7,597 nt of DNA from Sulfuricella sp. (GCA_030691435.1 JAUYEK010000370.1:1-7597), one strand, 5' to 3'. Numbered from the stretch's first letter, positions 1 to 6,267 are shown. Made by a program: numbers and translations. Notes: generated by a model not told the origin, from the sequence alone.

Positions 1-339
1 GGCGCCCGCTACGGAATACCCGTCCTTAGCATCCGGGGTAACCGCCAGCGCACTCCCCGCTACCGCCCCGACAAACAACAACAGCAGGGGGAACAGGTAA
101 AGCAGCAGCGTCCCTTTGAACAGGGCCGACTCGTTCATGCCGACCACAACCCGATCGCCGACCTTTGCGCCGACTTCGTTGCTGGCGCGATAAAGTGGCG
201 CCTTCTGGCCAAAAAAGTTTGCCAGTACCGAAGTGCCGCAACTGTTTTCGCTGCAACCGCTGCAACTCGACTTCCGCTCCGCCTGAACGTAGGCGACGGC
301 ATGCTCTATTTTCACGACTACCGCTTCAGTTTCTATCAT
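1..339 (-). CDS. rseC: RseC/MucC family membrane protein (partial, C-terminus outside window)
   Basis: The first 113 residues are present; the gene runs off the left edge (family members are about 150 residues). Seen: a short soluble N-terminal part with a cysteine cluster, CSGCSENSC (Cys26, Cys29, Cys34), then a hydrophobic membrane segment at about residues 76-98. The second membrane segment expected for the family would lie outside the window. The ATG at 339 is preceded by AGGTG overlapping the rseB stop, 9 bases upstream, so translation is probably coupled to rseB. Family knowledge: RseC is an inner-membrane protein encoded last in rpoE-rse operons. It is linked to envelope stress, and in enteric bacteria to the Rsx system that reduces SoxR; the Cys cluster suggests redox or metal chemistry. 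Its exact role in this organism cannot be read from the sequence. The operon position makes the identification secure. Confidence 0.9.
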   Translation of the reverse strand, partial: MIETEAVVVKIEHAVAYVQAERKSSCSGCSENSCGTSVLANFFGQKAPLYRASNEVGAKVGDRVVVGMNESALFKGTLLLYLFPLLLLFVGAVAGSALAVTPDAKDGYSVAGA

Positions 340-348
340 GGCAGGCAC

Positions 349-1341
349 CTAATTCTTGCTGACGGAATTCGCGATCTGCATCACGGTAATCGCCGGAACC
401 TCGCCTAATACAGTGATCTGGTGGTCAGCCACCGTGCGCGTATAAACATGGATAGCACCCTGGCGAACCACGCTTTGCATGGGCTTTATCACGGTCGCGA
501 CAGGCTCGATGAAAACAGAAACCGTCGCCAGGCCATCAGAAAACACCAGGTGCTTCACCGGCACACCTTTCCCCGGCATCGTGCGCTTCATCACCGTCAC
601 CTGGGTAAAACCCGGTGGGAGCTGCTTCACCGCCCAGCCCCAATCGCTTTGCTGAAGTTCCGTCGCGGTTGCCGGTTCACTGGACAACAGAACTTTTTTG
701 CCGACAATTTTCGGCTTGAGGGATTCCTTGTCTATCTGCCCACCGATTTCTACCTGGGTGAAGGCAAACTGGCCGATCACTTCGTTCTTTTCGTTGAGCA
801 TACCGGCTTTCAGCAGCAAACCCGTGGCCTGGTCGATCCAGAGCTTGTGCTGGTAACGGTATTGATCCCTGGGCTCGAGGACAATCACCTTGCAAGCATG
901 GCCGGCCACACGGTCGGGCTCGGCGAATCGAGCCCGGTAATTCTCGGCAATACCGCCGAGCTGCCTGGGCAACAGCGCAGGGAAGGATTTTTCGACCTTC
1001 CTTTTCTCCACCACGACGGAAGCACTGTTGTCCGGCTTGAAGCACAGCACCTCTTCATTGTGCCGGATCACCTCCCGGGGAGAACCATCCAGCGCCTCGA
1101 GCTTTTCGTGCTCGCCGCTTTCATCCTTGATATGGGTGATTTTGCTGGTTTCAATATGGTCGCCGTACTGATAGATGTAGGTGCCGCTGTAATTGAGCTG
1201 GTGCGCCGCAGCGGCGACTTTTTTCAACCAGTTCAGCGCATCCGTCTGCTGCGCCACATCCGCCGCCTGCGACACACCATGCAACCCCACCAGCGCGGCT
1301 ACGGCAAGGACGAGTAATCCGTTCCACCGAACCGAAGACAT
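349..1341 (-). CDS. rseB: Sigma-E factor regulatory protein RseB/MucB (periplasmic)
   Basis: 330 residues from the chosen start, the usual family size. A classic Sec signal peptide lies at residues 1-26 (one Arg, a hydrophobic core LLVLAVAALVGL, then SQA-AD as the likely cleavage site). The mature protein has the N-terminal lipoprotein-like RseB domain (about 28-210) and a smaller C-terminal domain (about 230-325). Family knowledge: RseB binds the periplasmic part of RseA and blocks its cleavage by DegS-type proteases; lipid or LPS signals release it and so free sigma-E. Start choice: the ATG at 1341 puts the signal peptide at the N-terminus, though its ribosome site is weak (AAGG, 9 bases away). 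An in-frame ATG at 1485 overlaps the rseA stop (ATGA) and has GGAGG 3 bases upstream. It would add 48 basic-rich residues before the signal peptide. I prefer 1341 but cannot exclude 1485. One arm of a long inverted repeat covers codons 3-10. Confidence 0.93.
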   Translation of the reverse strand: MSSVRWNGLLVLAVAALVGLHGVSQAADVAQQTDALNWLKKVAAAAHQLNYSGTYIYQYGDHIETSKITHIKDESGEHEKLEALDGSPREVIRHNEEVLCFKPDNSASVVVEKRKVEKSFPALLPRQLGGIAENYRARFAEPDRVAGHACKVIVLEPRDQYRYQHKLWIDQATGLLLKAGMLNEKNEVIGQFAFTQVEIGGQIDKESLKPKIVGKKVLLSSEPATATELQQSDWGWAVKQLPPGFTQVTVMKRTMPGKGVPVKHLVFSDGLATVSVFIEPVATVIKPMQSVVRQGAIHVYTRTVADHQITVLGEVPAITVMQIANSVSKN

Positions 1342-1474
1342 GAAACGGCGCCTTTTTCCGCCATGCGTCGTTGCATCCCCTTGCCGTATACCCCATACGG
1401 CGGCGAGTCTGCGCCTAGCCTGACGAAAAAATCCATCCATTTCATTTGCCCTCGGTTCGGTGGAACGGACTACT
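1313..1474. repeat. Long inverted repeat bracketing the rseB start
   Basis: Arms at 1313-1335 and 1452-1474 are complementary over 22 of 23 bases. The core TCCGTTCCACCGAACCGA (1318-1335) is perfectly inverted at 1452-1469, and the single mismatch is 1317/1470. The 116-base centre holds the rseB start codon, its ribosome site and a smaller hairpin (GCCGTAT 1383-1389 with ATACGGC 1395-1401). In the rpoE-rse transcript the arms could form a long stem that begins three bases after the rseB ATG. It may be a regulatory RNA structure or the remains of a small inverted-repeat element. I see no clear target-site duplication next to the arms. Confidence 0.85.
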
Positions 1475-1481
1475 AGCGCTC

Positions 1482-1982
1482 TCATCGGCCTCCATCCCGT
1501 GATTGTTCCAGGGACGCACGCTGGTAGTGCCGGGGCAGCTGGACGGCAGGTGAATATTCCTGGTGTGCCGCCAGGTAACCATTGACGTTTATCTCGGATG
1601 AGGCACCCGCCGTGCTTGCCTCCGCAACAACGGTATTGGCTGCCGCACCCAGGCCACCCTCATGATTGAATTGCAGCGCCACCCACGCCACCAGGGAAAC
1701 CGCCGCGACCGATGCCGCGGCAGACAGTGCGATCAAAGGGCGCCGGTGCGGAAGGAATCGCCGGGGAGCCAGAACCGTCGGCTCTTTTGCCAACTGCCCG
1801 GCGAATCGTGCGTTGAAATCGGGTGAAAATGGAGAAGTTTGTCTCAAGGAATCGCCGATCAAGTGATACATATTCCACTTCTGCTGCAATTCAGGCTGTT
1901 CTCTGACCGAGATCAGCATTTCATTCGCCTCATCATGATCCAGTTCACCATCTGTCAGCGCAGATATTCGACTCTCCATCAT
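1482..1982 (-). CDS. rseA: Anti-sigma-E factor RseA/MucA
   Basis: 166 residues. Layout seen: an N-terminal cytoplasmic RseA domain (about residues 1-60, starting MMESRISALTDGELDHDEAN and including KWNMYHLIGDSLR), one membrane segment at about 82-105 (PLIALSAAASVAAVSLVAWV), and a periplasmic tail ending in a YLAAHQEYSP block typical of the family's C-terminus. Family knowledge: the N-terminal domain holds RpoE inactive at the inner membrane. Stepwise proteolysis (DegS/AlgW, then RseP, then cytoplasmic proteases) frees the sigma factor, and RseB shields the periplasmic tail. Start: the ATG at 1982 lies two bases after the rpoE stop with GAGGTGG at good spacing inside the rpoE end, so sigma and anti-sigma factor are translationally coupled. 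A GTG at 1991 is a possible but weaker start. The gene ends in TGA overlapping an ATG at 1485. Confidence 0.95.
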   Translation of the reverse strand: MMESRISALTDGELDHDEANEMLISVREQPELQQKWNMYHLIGDSLRQTSPFSPDFNARFAGQLAKEPTVLAPRRFLPHRRPLIALSAAASVAAVSLVAWVALQFNHEGGLGAAANTVVAEASTAGASSEINVNGYLAAHQEYSPAVQLPRHYQRASLEQSRDGGR

Positions 1983-1984
1983 GT

Positions 1985-2584
1985 TTACCACCTCGTATCT
2001 TTATCAGGTCCCAGCATAGGTCGCAGCTTCTCGGCGATCGTTTCGCGAGCACGAAAAATCCTCGACCGCACCGTACCAATCGGGCAATTCATCATGCTCG
2101 CAATTTCCTCATAACTCAGGCCCTCGATTTCACGCAGCGTGATCGCGGTTTTAAGTTCCTCGGGCAGGCTATCCATCGCCTTGTTCACGGTTTCGGCAAC
2201 CTGCTTGCTCATCAGTTCATTTTCAGGCGTATTGATATTGCGAAGCTGTTCGGCATCTTCAAAACCTTCGGCCTCTTCGTTGTCGAACTCCGTCGTCGTC
2301 GGCGGTCGCCTGCCTTCAGACACCAGATAATTCTTGGCGGCATTGATTCCGATCCGATACAGCCAGGTATAAAAAGCGCTTTCACCCCGGAACGAAGGCA
2401 GTGCGCGGTAAGCCTTGATGAACGCCTCCTGGACCACGTCTTCGACTTCGGTCGGGTTACGGATAAAGCGCGACAGCAAACGTGCCAGCTTGCGCTGATA
2501 CTTCGCCACAAGCAGTTCGAAAGCATGCTTGTCGCCGTGCTGTGCTCGCTCGACCAGTTGCTGGTCAATCTCACGATCACCCAT
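1985..2584 (-). CDS. rpoE: RNA polymerase ECF sigma factor RpoE (AlgU type)
   Basis: 199 residues, normal for an RpoE/AlgU sigma factor. Region 2 at about residues 23-90 carries the core-binding and -10-reading block (DVVQEAFIKAYRALPSFRGE, then FYTWLYRIGINAAKNYL). An acidic linker follows (about 98-125), then region 4 at about 132-187 with the helix-turn-helix that reads the -35 element (LSYEEIASMMNCPIGTVRSR). Role: directs RNA polymerase to envelope-stress promoters. It is held at the membrane by RseA, encoded next. The ATG at 2584 has GGGAAGG five bases upstream, a strong ribosome site. As the first gene of the rpoE-rseABC operon it is probably autoregulated; candidate promoters are listed separately. 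Resemblance to betaproteobacterial RpoE is strong, but the class call is an inference. Confidence 0.98.
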   Translation of the reverse strand: MGDREIDQQLVERAQHGDKHAFELLVAKYQRKLARLLSRFIRNPTEVEDVVQEAFIKAYRALPSFRGESAFYTWLYRIGINAAKNYLVSEGRRPPTTTEFDNEEAEGFEDAEQLRNINTPENELMSKQVAETVNKAMDSLPEELKTAITLREIEGLSYEEIASMMNCPIGTVRSRIFRARETIAEKLRPMLGPDKDTRW

Positions 2585-2610
2585 ATGGGCCTTCCCTGAA
2601 CTTCAGCGCC

Positions 2611-2616
2611 ATTATA
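2611..2616 (-). promoter_or_regulatory. Candidate housekeeping -10 element for the rpoE operon
   Basis: On the minus strand TATAAT reads from 2616 to 2611, a perfect sigma-70 -10 hexamer about 27 bases before the rpoE ATG. No good -35 hexamer sits 16-18 bases upstream. A second AT-rich hexamer, TATACT, lies at 2669-2664, also with a poor -35. One of these may give basal expression of the operon. Weak evidence, from sequence match only. Confidence 0.3.
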
Positions 2617-2707
2617 CTTGTCCCCATTGCTGGCAGGGCCTTCCCATGCCATCCAATGGTTTCAGTATAGCGCCCTCATCCATTTCAGGGAACGCGGCCT
2701 TTTTCTA

Positions 2708-2761
2708 ACGGTCATGGCAAACCGCCTCCCAGATGGTGAAACAGCGATTCGCCATGACCGT
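2708..2761. repeat. Inverted repeat (REP-like hairpin) between rpoE and nadB
   Basis: ACGGTCATGGC at 2708-2718 is perfectly inverted as GCCATGACCGT at 2751-2761. With two mismatches the arms extend to 18 bases (2708-2725 and 2744-2761) around an 18-base loop. It has no T run fit for a terminator on the minus strand and only TTT on the plus strand. Its size and form suit a REP-like or small mobile repeat, or a leader RNA structure of rpoE. It cannot be assigned to a family from this window alone. Confidence 0.75.
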
Positions 2762-2762
2762 T

Positions 2763-2800
2763 TCCCTCTCTCCTAGCTCTCTCCCAGAGGGAGAGAGGGA
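2763..2800. repeat. CT/GA-rich hairpin repeat (CCCTCTC...GAGAGGG type)
   Basis: A pyrimidine-rich left half and purine-rich right half can pair in two exclusive ways. The outer arms are TCCCTCTCTCC (2763-2773) with its complement at 2790-2800. The compact fold is CTCTCTCCC (2777-2785), loop AGA, GGGAGAGAG (2789-2797). It directly abuts the preceding inverted repeat. From general knowledge, CCCTCTCCC/GGGAGAGGG hairpins are common dispersed intergenic repeats in many proteobacteria; whether this is one needs a genome comparison. Confidence 0.75.
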
Positions 2801-2827
2801 CGAGGTCTCGCTTTGCGAGTTTCATAT

Positions 2828-2856
2828 TCAGAGACACCCCTGTCGCAGAATAGTTC
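2828..2856 (-). promoter_or_regulatory. Candidate sigma-E (autoregulatory) promoter for rpoE
   Basis: The minus strand reads GAACTA (2856-2851), 18 bases, then TCTGA (2832-2828), resembling the AlgU/RpoE consensus GAACTT-N16/17-TCTGA with a spacer one base too long. A second partial match upstream is GGAACTG (2889-2883) with TCCGT 16 bases on. Autoregulation is the rule for this sigma family, so a site here is expected. Transcription from it would give an rpoE leader of about 235 bases containing both hairpin repeats of this intergenic region. Confidence 0.3.
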
Positions 2857-2924
2857 ACATCACGGAAGGGTTATTGACCGGCCAGTTCCGCGAAAACTCC
2901 TCCCTGCCCCGCACCCACGTTGCG

Positions 2925-2933
2925 TGCTATCAT
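2925..2933 (+). promoter_or_regulatory. Candidate extended -10 promoter for nadB
   Basis: TGC-TATCAT fits the extended -10 pattern TGn-TATAAT with one mismatch. No convincing -35 lies upstream, which an extended -10 promoter tolerates. Transcription would start near 2940, leaving a leader of about 30 bases before nadB. Sequence match only. Confidence 0.42.
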
Positions 2934-2973
2934 TTCTTTCCACCGCATAGTTAAAGTCAAAGGAACAATGTAC

Positions 2974-4554
2974 ATGTCGCATTTTGACGTGATCATCATC
3001 GGCAGCGGGCTGGCCGGCATGACGCTGGCGCTGAACCTCGCCGAGAGCAAGCGAGTGGCGATCGTCACCAAGCGTGGGGTGCTGGATGGCGCCAGCGACT
3101 GGGCGCAGGGCGGCATCGCCGCCGTGCTGGCGGACGACGACTCGATCGAGGCGCACATCAGCGATACCCTGATCGCCGGCGCAGGGCTATGCGACGAACA
3201 AGCCACCCGCTTCGTGGTGGAAAACAGCCGGGCCGCGATCGCATGGCTGATCGAGCAAGGCGTACCCTTTACCCGGGATGCGGACAACACCGCCGGCTAC
3301 CACCTGACCCGGGAAGGCGGCCACAGCCACCGCCGCATCATCCACGCCGCCGACGCCACCGGCCATGCGGTACAGGTCACCCTGGCGGAAAAAGTCCGTA
3401 GCCACGCCAACATCACCCTGCTGGAAAACCACATCGCCATCGACCTGATCACCGGCGGCAAGCTCGAGCTTGAGGACAATGCCTGTCACGGCGTGTATGT
3501 TCTCGACAAGAACAGCAGCAAGGTCAGAACCTTTGCCGCCCAGCATATCGTGCTGGCCAGCGGCGGGGCCGGCAAGGTCTATCTTTACACCACCAACCCC
3601 GACGTCGCCACCGGCGACGGCGTCGCGATGGGCTGGCGCGCCGGATGCAGGGTGTCGAACATGGAATTTATCCAGTTCCATCCCACCTGTTTGTACCACC
3701 CCCACGCCAAATCATTCCTGATCACCGAAGCGGTGCGTGGCGAAGGGGGCATCCTGGTGTTGCGCGACGGCACCCGCTTCATGCCGGATCACGACCATCG
3801 CGCCGAACTGGCGCCGCGCGACGTGGTGGCGCGCGCGATCGACTTCGAAATGAAAAAACGCGGTCTGGACTGTGTTTACCTCGACATTTCGCACAAGTCG
3901 GCCGCTTTCCTCAGGGAGCATTTCCCCAACATCTACGAACGCTGCCTGGAACTGGGCATCGACATCACGCGCCAGCCCATTCCCGTGGTTCCGGCGGCAC
4001 ACTACAGCTGCGGCGGCATCGTCACCGACCGCTCGGCGCGCACCGACATTCCCAACCTGTATGCCATCGGCGAGGTCGCCTGCACCGGGCTGCACGGCGC
4101 CAACCGGCTGGCCAGCAACTCGCTGCTGGAGTGCATGGTATACGCCCAGGCCGCCGCGAAGGACATCCTCAAGCAGCCGCAAACACCGAACGTCGCCCTG
4201 CCGGAATGGGATGAAAGCCGCGTCACCGACGCCGACGAGGAAATCGTCATTTCCCACAACTGGGACGAGCTGCGCCGCTTCATGTGGGATTACGTCGGCA
4301 TCGTGCGCACCAACAAGCGGCTGGAACGGGCGCAGCACCGCATCCGCCTGCTCACCGAGGAAATCAACGAGTATTACCAGAACTTCCGCGTCAGCAATGA
4401 CCTGATCGAACTGCGCAACCTGGTGCTCACCGCCGACCTGATCGTGCAATGCGCCATGCTGCGCCACGAAAGCCGCGGCCTGCATTACAGCCGGGATTAT
4501 CCGGAGCAGTTGGCAGAAGCGAAAAACACGGTGCTGGTGCCGGGCGGCAAATAG
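2974..4554 (+). CDS. nadB: L-aspartate oxidase NadB
   Basis: 526 residues, the normal size. NadB is a cytoplasmic FAD enzyme that oxidises L-aspartate to iminoaspartate, which quinolinate synthase NadA uses to make quinolinate for NAD. Seen: N-terminal dinucleotide-binding motif GSGLAG (10-15), [11 protein letters not shown] (42-52), EGGHSHRR (114-121), FHPTCLYHP (235-243), [11 protein letters not shown] (249-259), RDVVAR (282-287) with the Arg expected to act in catalysis, HYSCGG (343-348), the FAD-contacting [14 protein letters not shown] block (from 365) and the C-terminal helical domain. These separate it from the related succinate dehydrogenase and fumarate reductase flavoproteins. Start: AAAGGA at 2959-2964 is better spaced for the ATG at 2974 (MSHFDVII) than for the in-frame ATG at 2968, which would add two residues. 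nadA is not in the window. The gene is divergent from rpoE, a conserved neighbour pair, and convergent with ygfX. Confidence 0.97.
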   Translation: MSHFDVIIIGSGLAGMTLALNLAESKRVAIVTKRGVLDGASDWAQGGIAAVLADDDSIEAHISDTLIAGAGLCDEQATRFVVENSRAAIAWLIEQGVPFTRDADNTAGYHLTREGGHSHRRIIHAADATGHAVQVTLAEKVRSHANITLLENHIAIDLITGGKLELEDNACHGVYVLDKNSSKVRTFAAQHIVLASGGAGKVYLYTTNPDVATGDGVAMGWRAGCRVSNMEFIQFHPTCLYHPHAKSFLITEAVRGEGGILVLRDGTRFMPDHDHRAELAPRDVVARAIDFEMKKRGLDCVYLDISHKSAAFLREHFPNIYERCLELGIDITRQPIPVVPAAHYSCGGIVTDRSARTDIPNLYAIGEVACTGLHGANRLASNSLLECMVYAQAAAKDILKQPQTPNVALPEWDESRVTDADEEIVISHNWDELRRFMWDYVGIVRTNKRLERAQHRIRLLTEEINEYYQNFRVSNDLIELRNLVLTADLIVQCAMLRHESRGLHYSRDYPEQLAEAKNTVLVPGGK

Positions 4555-4564
4555 GGTTAGCTAG

Positions 4565-4717
4565 AAAAAGCTTATCCACGGATTATCACGGATATACACG
4601 GATTATCAATGGGTTGCATAAAGCGTACAGATCACCTTTCGGGTAGCTGACAGCTTAGGCTCAACCGTTTGTTTTATCTGTGTAATCCGTGTTCATCCGT
4701 GGATAATAATGTTTTTT
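4565..4717. terminator. Possible bidirectional terminator between nadB and ygfX
   Basis: The inverted ends of the 4572-4706 element are followed by TTTTTT on the plus strand (4712-4717) and by TTTTT on the minus strand (4569-4565). Convergent genes on both sides need termination here. The loop is long (about 90 bases), unlike a textbook intrinsic terminator, so this is a moderate to weak call. Confidence 0.35.
4572..4706. repeat. 135-bp inverted-repeat element with phased CACGGAT units
   Basis: The left end has CACGGAT at 4577, 4587 and 4597, exactly 10 bases apart. The right end has the inverted unit ATCCGTG at 4685 and 4695 and a variant ATCTGTG at 4676. The outermost 12 bases, TTATCCACGGAT (4572-4583) and ATCCGTGGATAA (4695-4706), are perfect inverted repeats. 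The centre (about 4604-4675) has no coding signal and no evident repeat. The element lies exactly between convergent genes. Similar repeats rich in ATCCGTG/CACGGAT are, from memory, widespread in bacterial intergenic regions. It may be a small non-autonomous repeat, a terminator, or both. Confidence 0.85.
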
Positions 4718-4720
4718 GGA

Positions 4721-5155
4721 TTACTCCATCTTCGAGCATCGCCATTTCAGCCACACCCTTAGCCGCCTGAAATCTTCCGCATTGACTGCATCCGGAAGAA
4801 TCACCAGATGTTTCACCAGGCGGCCGCCCGCCGGTTTCAAATTCAGCACGGTCAAATGAGGGGCAACGAAGCTGCTGCCGAGCAGGGCGGCTTCGTGCCA
4901 TGCCCCGGTGCGGGTCTGGAATTCGCAGCGACAATCGGCATCGAGCCGCAACGCAACCAGCGAATGCGGCAGCGTGCGCAAACCGTCGCGTCGTAGAGTA
5001 TGCCAGGCGCTGCCGAAAAACACCGGCATCAGCAATGCGGCGAGCCAATGCGGCAGCGGTGCCAGCCAAGACATGGCGGCGGCAAAACCATGCATTCCCG
5101 CGAGCAAACCCGCCAACCTCCGGGACGGCCCGACCGCGATCGTCAGCATCTCCAC
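4721..5155 (-). CDS. ygfX: YgfX/CptA family small inner-membrane protein
   Basis: 144 residues. Seen: N-terminal PSRRLAG, two closely spaced hydrophobic segments at about 14-34 and 36-53 forming a membrane hairpin, then a soluble part of about 90 residues ending in DFRRLRVWLKW. This pattern, the length, and the location between nadB and ygfZ fit the YgfX (CptA) family. Family knowledge: E. coli YgfX is next to sdhE and contacts it; it was proposed to be a toxin acting on MreB and FtsZ, a role that remains debated. No sdhE is visible here. Start: GTG at 5155 has AAGGG six bases upstream. An ATG at 5149 or a TTG at 5161 are alternatives. Divergent from ygfZ, with about 70 bases between them. 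The family call is from recognition of pattern and context. Confidence 0.82.
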   Translation of the reverse strand: MEMLTIAVGPSRRLAGLLAGMHGFAAAMSWLAPLPHWLAALLMPVFFGSAWHTLRRDGLRTLPHSLVALRLDADCRCEFQTRTGAWHEAALLGSSFVAPHLTVLNLKPAGGRLVKHLVILPDAVNAEDFRRLRVWLKWRCSKME

Positions 5156-5164
5156 GCGCAACCC

Positions 5165-5193
5165 TTGTAAAAATGGCCGAATGGCCTTATTTT
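5165..5193 (+). promoter_or_regulatory. Candidate sigma-70 promoter for ygfZ
   Basis: TTGTAA (5165-5170), a 17-base spacer and TATTTT (5188-5193) match four of six bases at each hexamer with ideal spacing. The predicted start near 5200 leaves about 25 bases before the ygfZ ATG. On the opposite strand TTGACG (5220-5215) could be a -35 for ygfX, but its -10 is poor. Confidence 0.42.
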
Positions 5194-5224
5194 AACCAAC
5201 ATCACCCTCAGACTCCGTCAAAAT

Positions 5225-6241
5225 ATGAATCCCACCTGGAAAGACCATCTCATTAAAGCGGGCGCCGCCCTGGCAGACGATCATGCCATTCATTTCGGCA
5301 ATCCGGAACAAGAATTGCTGGCCGCACAGTCCGGCACCATCCTCGCCGACCTCTCCCATCGCGGCGTGATCGGCATCAATGGCGAGGACAGCCAAACCTT
5401 TCTGCAGGGCCAGACCACCAACGATGTCAGGCTGTCCACCGACCGCGCGCAATACAACAGCCTGTGCACGCCCAAAGGCCGGATGCTGGCGAGCTTCCTG
5501 CTATGGCGGGACGCCGACGGTTATTTTCTGCAACTGCCCGCCGCTCTGCAAGCCGGCATCCAGAAGCGGCTGGCGATGTACGTGCTGCGCTCCAAGGTCA
5601 AGGTGCGCGATGCCGGCGACGAATCGGTGCGTCTCGGCGTGGCCGGCATGGGTGCCGAAGCATTATTGCAAACAGCCATCGGCGCACTGCCGCCGGACGT
5701 GATGGGTGTAGTCCGCCACGACAAGGGAACGATCATCCGGCTCGGCGCAACGCGCTTCGAAATCGTTGTAGCCCCGGAGCAAGGGCCTGCCCTGTGGGAG
5801 GAATTGAGCCGCCTGGCCACCCCGGCCGGCAGCGCCTGCTGGGAATGGCTGGAAATCCAGGCCGGCATCCCCGTCATCCTGCCCCAGACCCAGGAACAGT
5901 TCACTCCGCAAATGGCGAATTTCGAGGCCATCGGCGGCGTCAGCTTCACCAAGGGATGCTACACCGGCCAGGAAATCGTGGCGCGCACGCAATACCTCGG
6001 CAAGGTCAAACGCCGTTTGTATCTTGCCCATCTCGACTCGGACAGCGCACCCCAGCCAGGAGACGAGCTGTTCGGCGCGGAGCCGACGGCAGGCATGGTG
6101 GTGAATGCCCAGCCCGCCCCCGATGGCGGCTACGACCTGCTGGCGGCGATCCCCACCAGCAGCGTGGAAGCCGGCGCGGTACACTTTAAAACCCCGGAGG
6201 GTCCGGCCCTGCACTTTCTGCCCCTGCCCTACCCGGTCTAG
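5225..6241 (+). CDS. ygfZ: Folate-binding Fe-S cluster assembly/repair protein YgfZ
   Basis: 338 residues, normal for the family, with the fold of the glycine-cleavage T-protein (GcvT). Seen: N-terminal half with LADLSHRGVIGINGEDSQTF (41-60) and LQGQTTNDV (60-68). The family signature KGCYTGQEIVART is at 243-255, with the invariant Cys at 245. Family knowledge: YgfZ (IBA57 in mitochondria) is a cytoplasmic tetrahydrofolate-dependent protein that helps build or repair certain [4Fe-4S] enzymes, such as the MiaB radical-SAM tRNA methylthiolase. It does not cleave glycine. The ATG at 5225 gives the expected N-terminus (MNPTWKDHLI), although no clear Shine-Dalgarno sequence precedes it. Divergent from ygfX; a strong hairpin repeat follows 26 bases after the stop. 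Confidence 0.95.
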   Translation: MNPTWKDHLIKAGAALADDHAIHFGNPEQELLAAQSGTILADLSHRGVIGINGEDSQTFLQGQTTNDVRLSTDRAQYNSLCTPKGRMLASFLLWRDADGYFLQLPAALQAGIQKRLAMYVLRSKVKVRDAGDESVRLGVAGMGAEALLQTAIGALPPDVMGVVRHDKGTIIRLGATRFEIVVAPEQGPALWEELSRLATPAGSACWEWLEIQAGIPVILPQTQEQFTPQMANFEAIGGVSFTKGCYTGQEIVARTQYLGKVKRRLYLAHLDSDSAPQPGDELFGAEPTAGMVVNAQPAPDGGYDLLAAIPTSSVEAGAVHFKTPEGPALHFLPLPYPV

Positions 6242-6267
6242 GAGACTGTCAATTTGGATCAGATGGA

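Larger units (their letters stand above)
2585..2973. other. Divergent rpoE / nadB intergenic region, no gene seen
   Basis: This 389-base stretch separates the two divergent genes. It holds, left to right: the rpoE ribosome site and a TATAAT element, a TATACT element, the two hairpin repeats at 2708-2800, the candidate sigma-E promoter at 2828-2856, and a candidate nadB promoter with its AAAGGA ribosome site at 2959-2964. Short open frames here lack ribosome sites and cross the hairpin repeats, so I call none. Confidence 0.7.

Noticed and set aside
421..1317. 298-codon open frame on the plus strand opposite rseB
   Set aside because: It lies entirely antisense to a well-supported rseB, has a low-complexity His/Arg/Leu-rich translation and no ribosome site; it is a shadow of the GC-rich coding strand.
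2689..2718. Plus-strand GGAACG ... TCATGG resembling a sigma-E promoter toward nadB
   Set aside because: The -10 part matches poorly and overlaps the palindrome arm; nadB starts more than 250 bases downstream and has a better candidate promoter.
3712..4485. 257-codon open frame on the minus strand opposite nadB
   Set aside because: It is fully antisense to conserved nadB coding sequence and has no recognisable motif.
5175..5186. GGCCGAATGGCC partial palindrome in the ygfX-ygfZ gap
   Set aside because: Only four-base arms; it fits simply as spacer sequence of the candidate ygfZ promoter.
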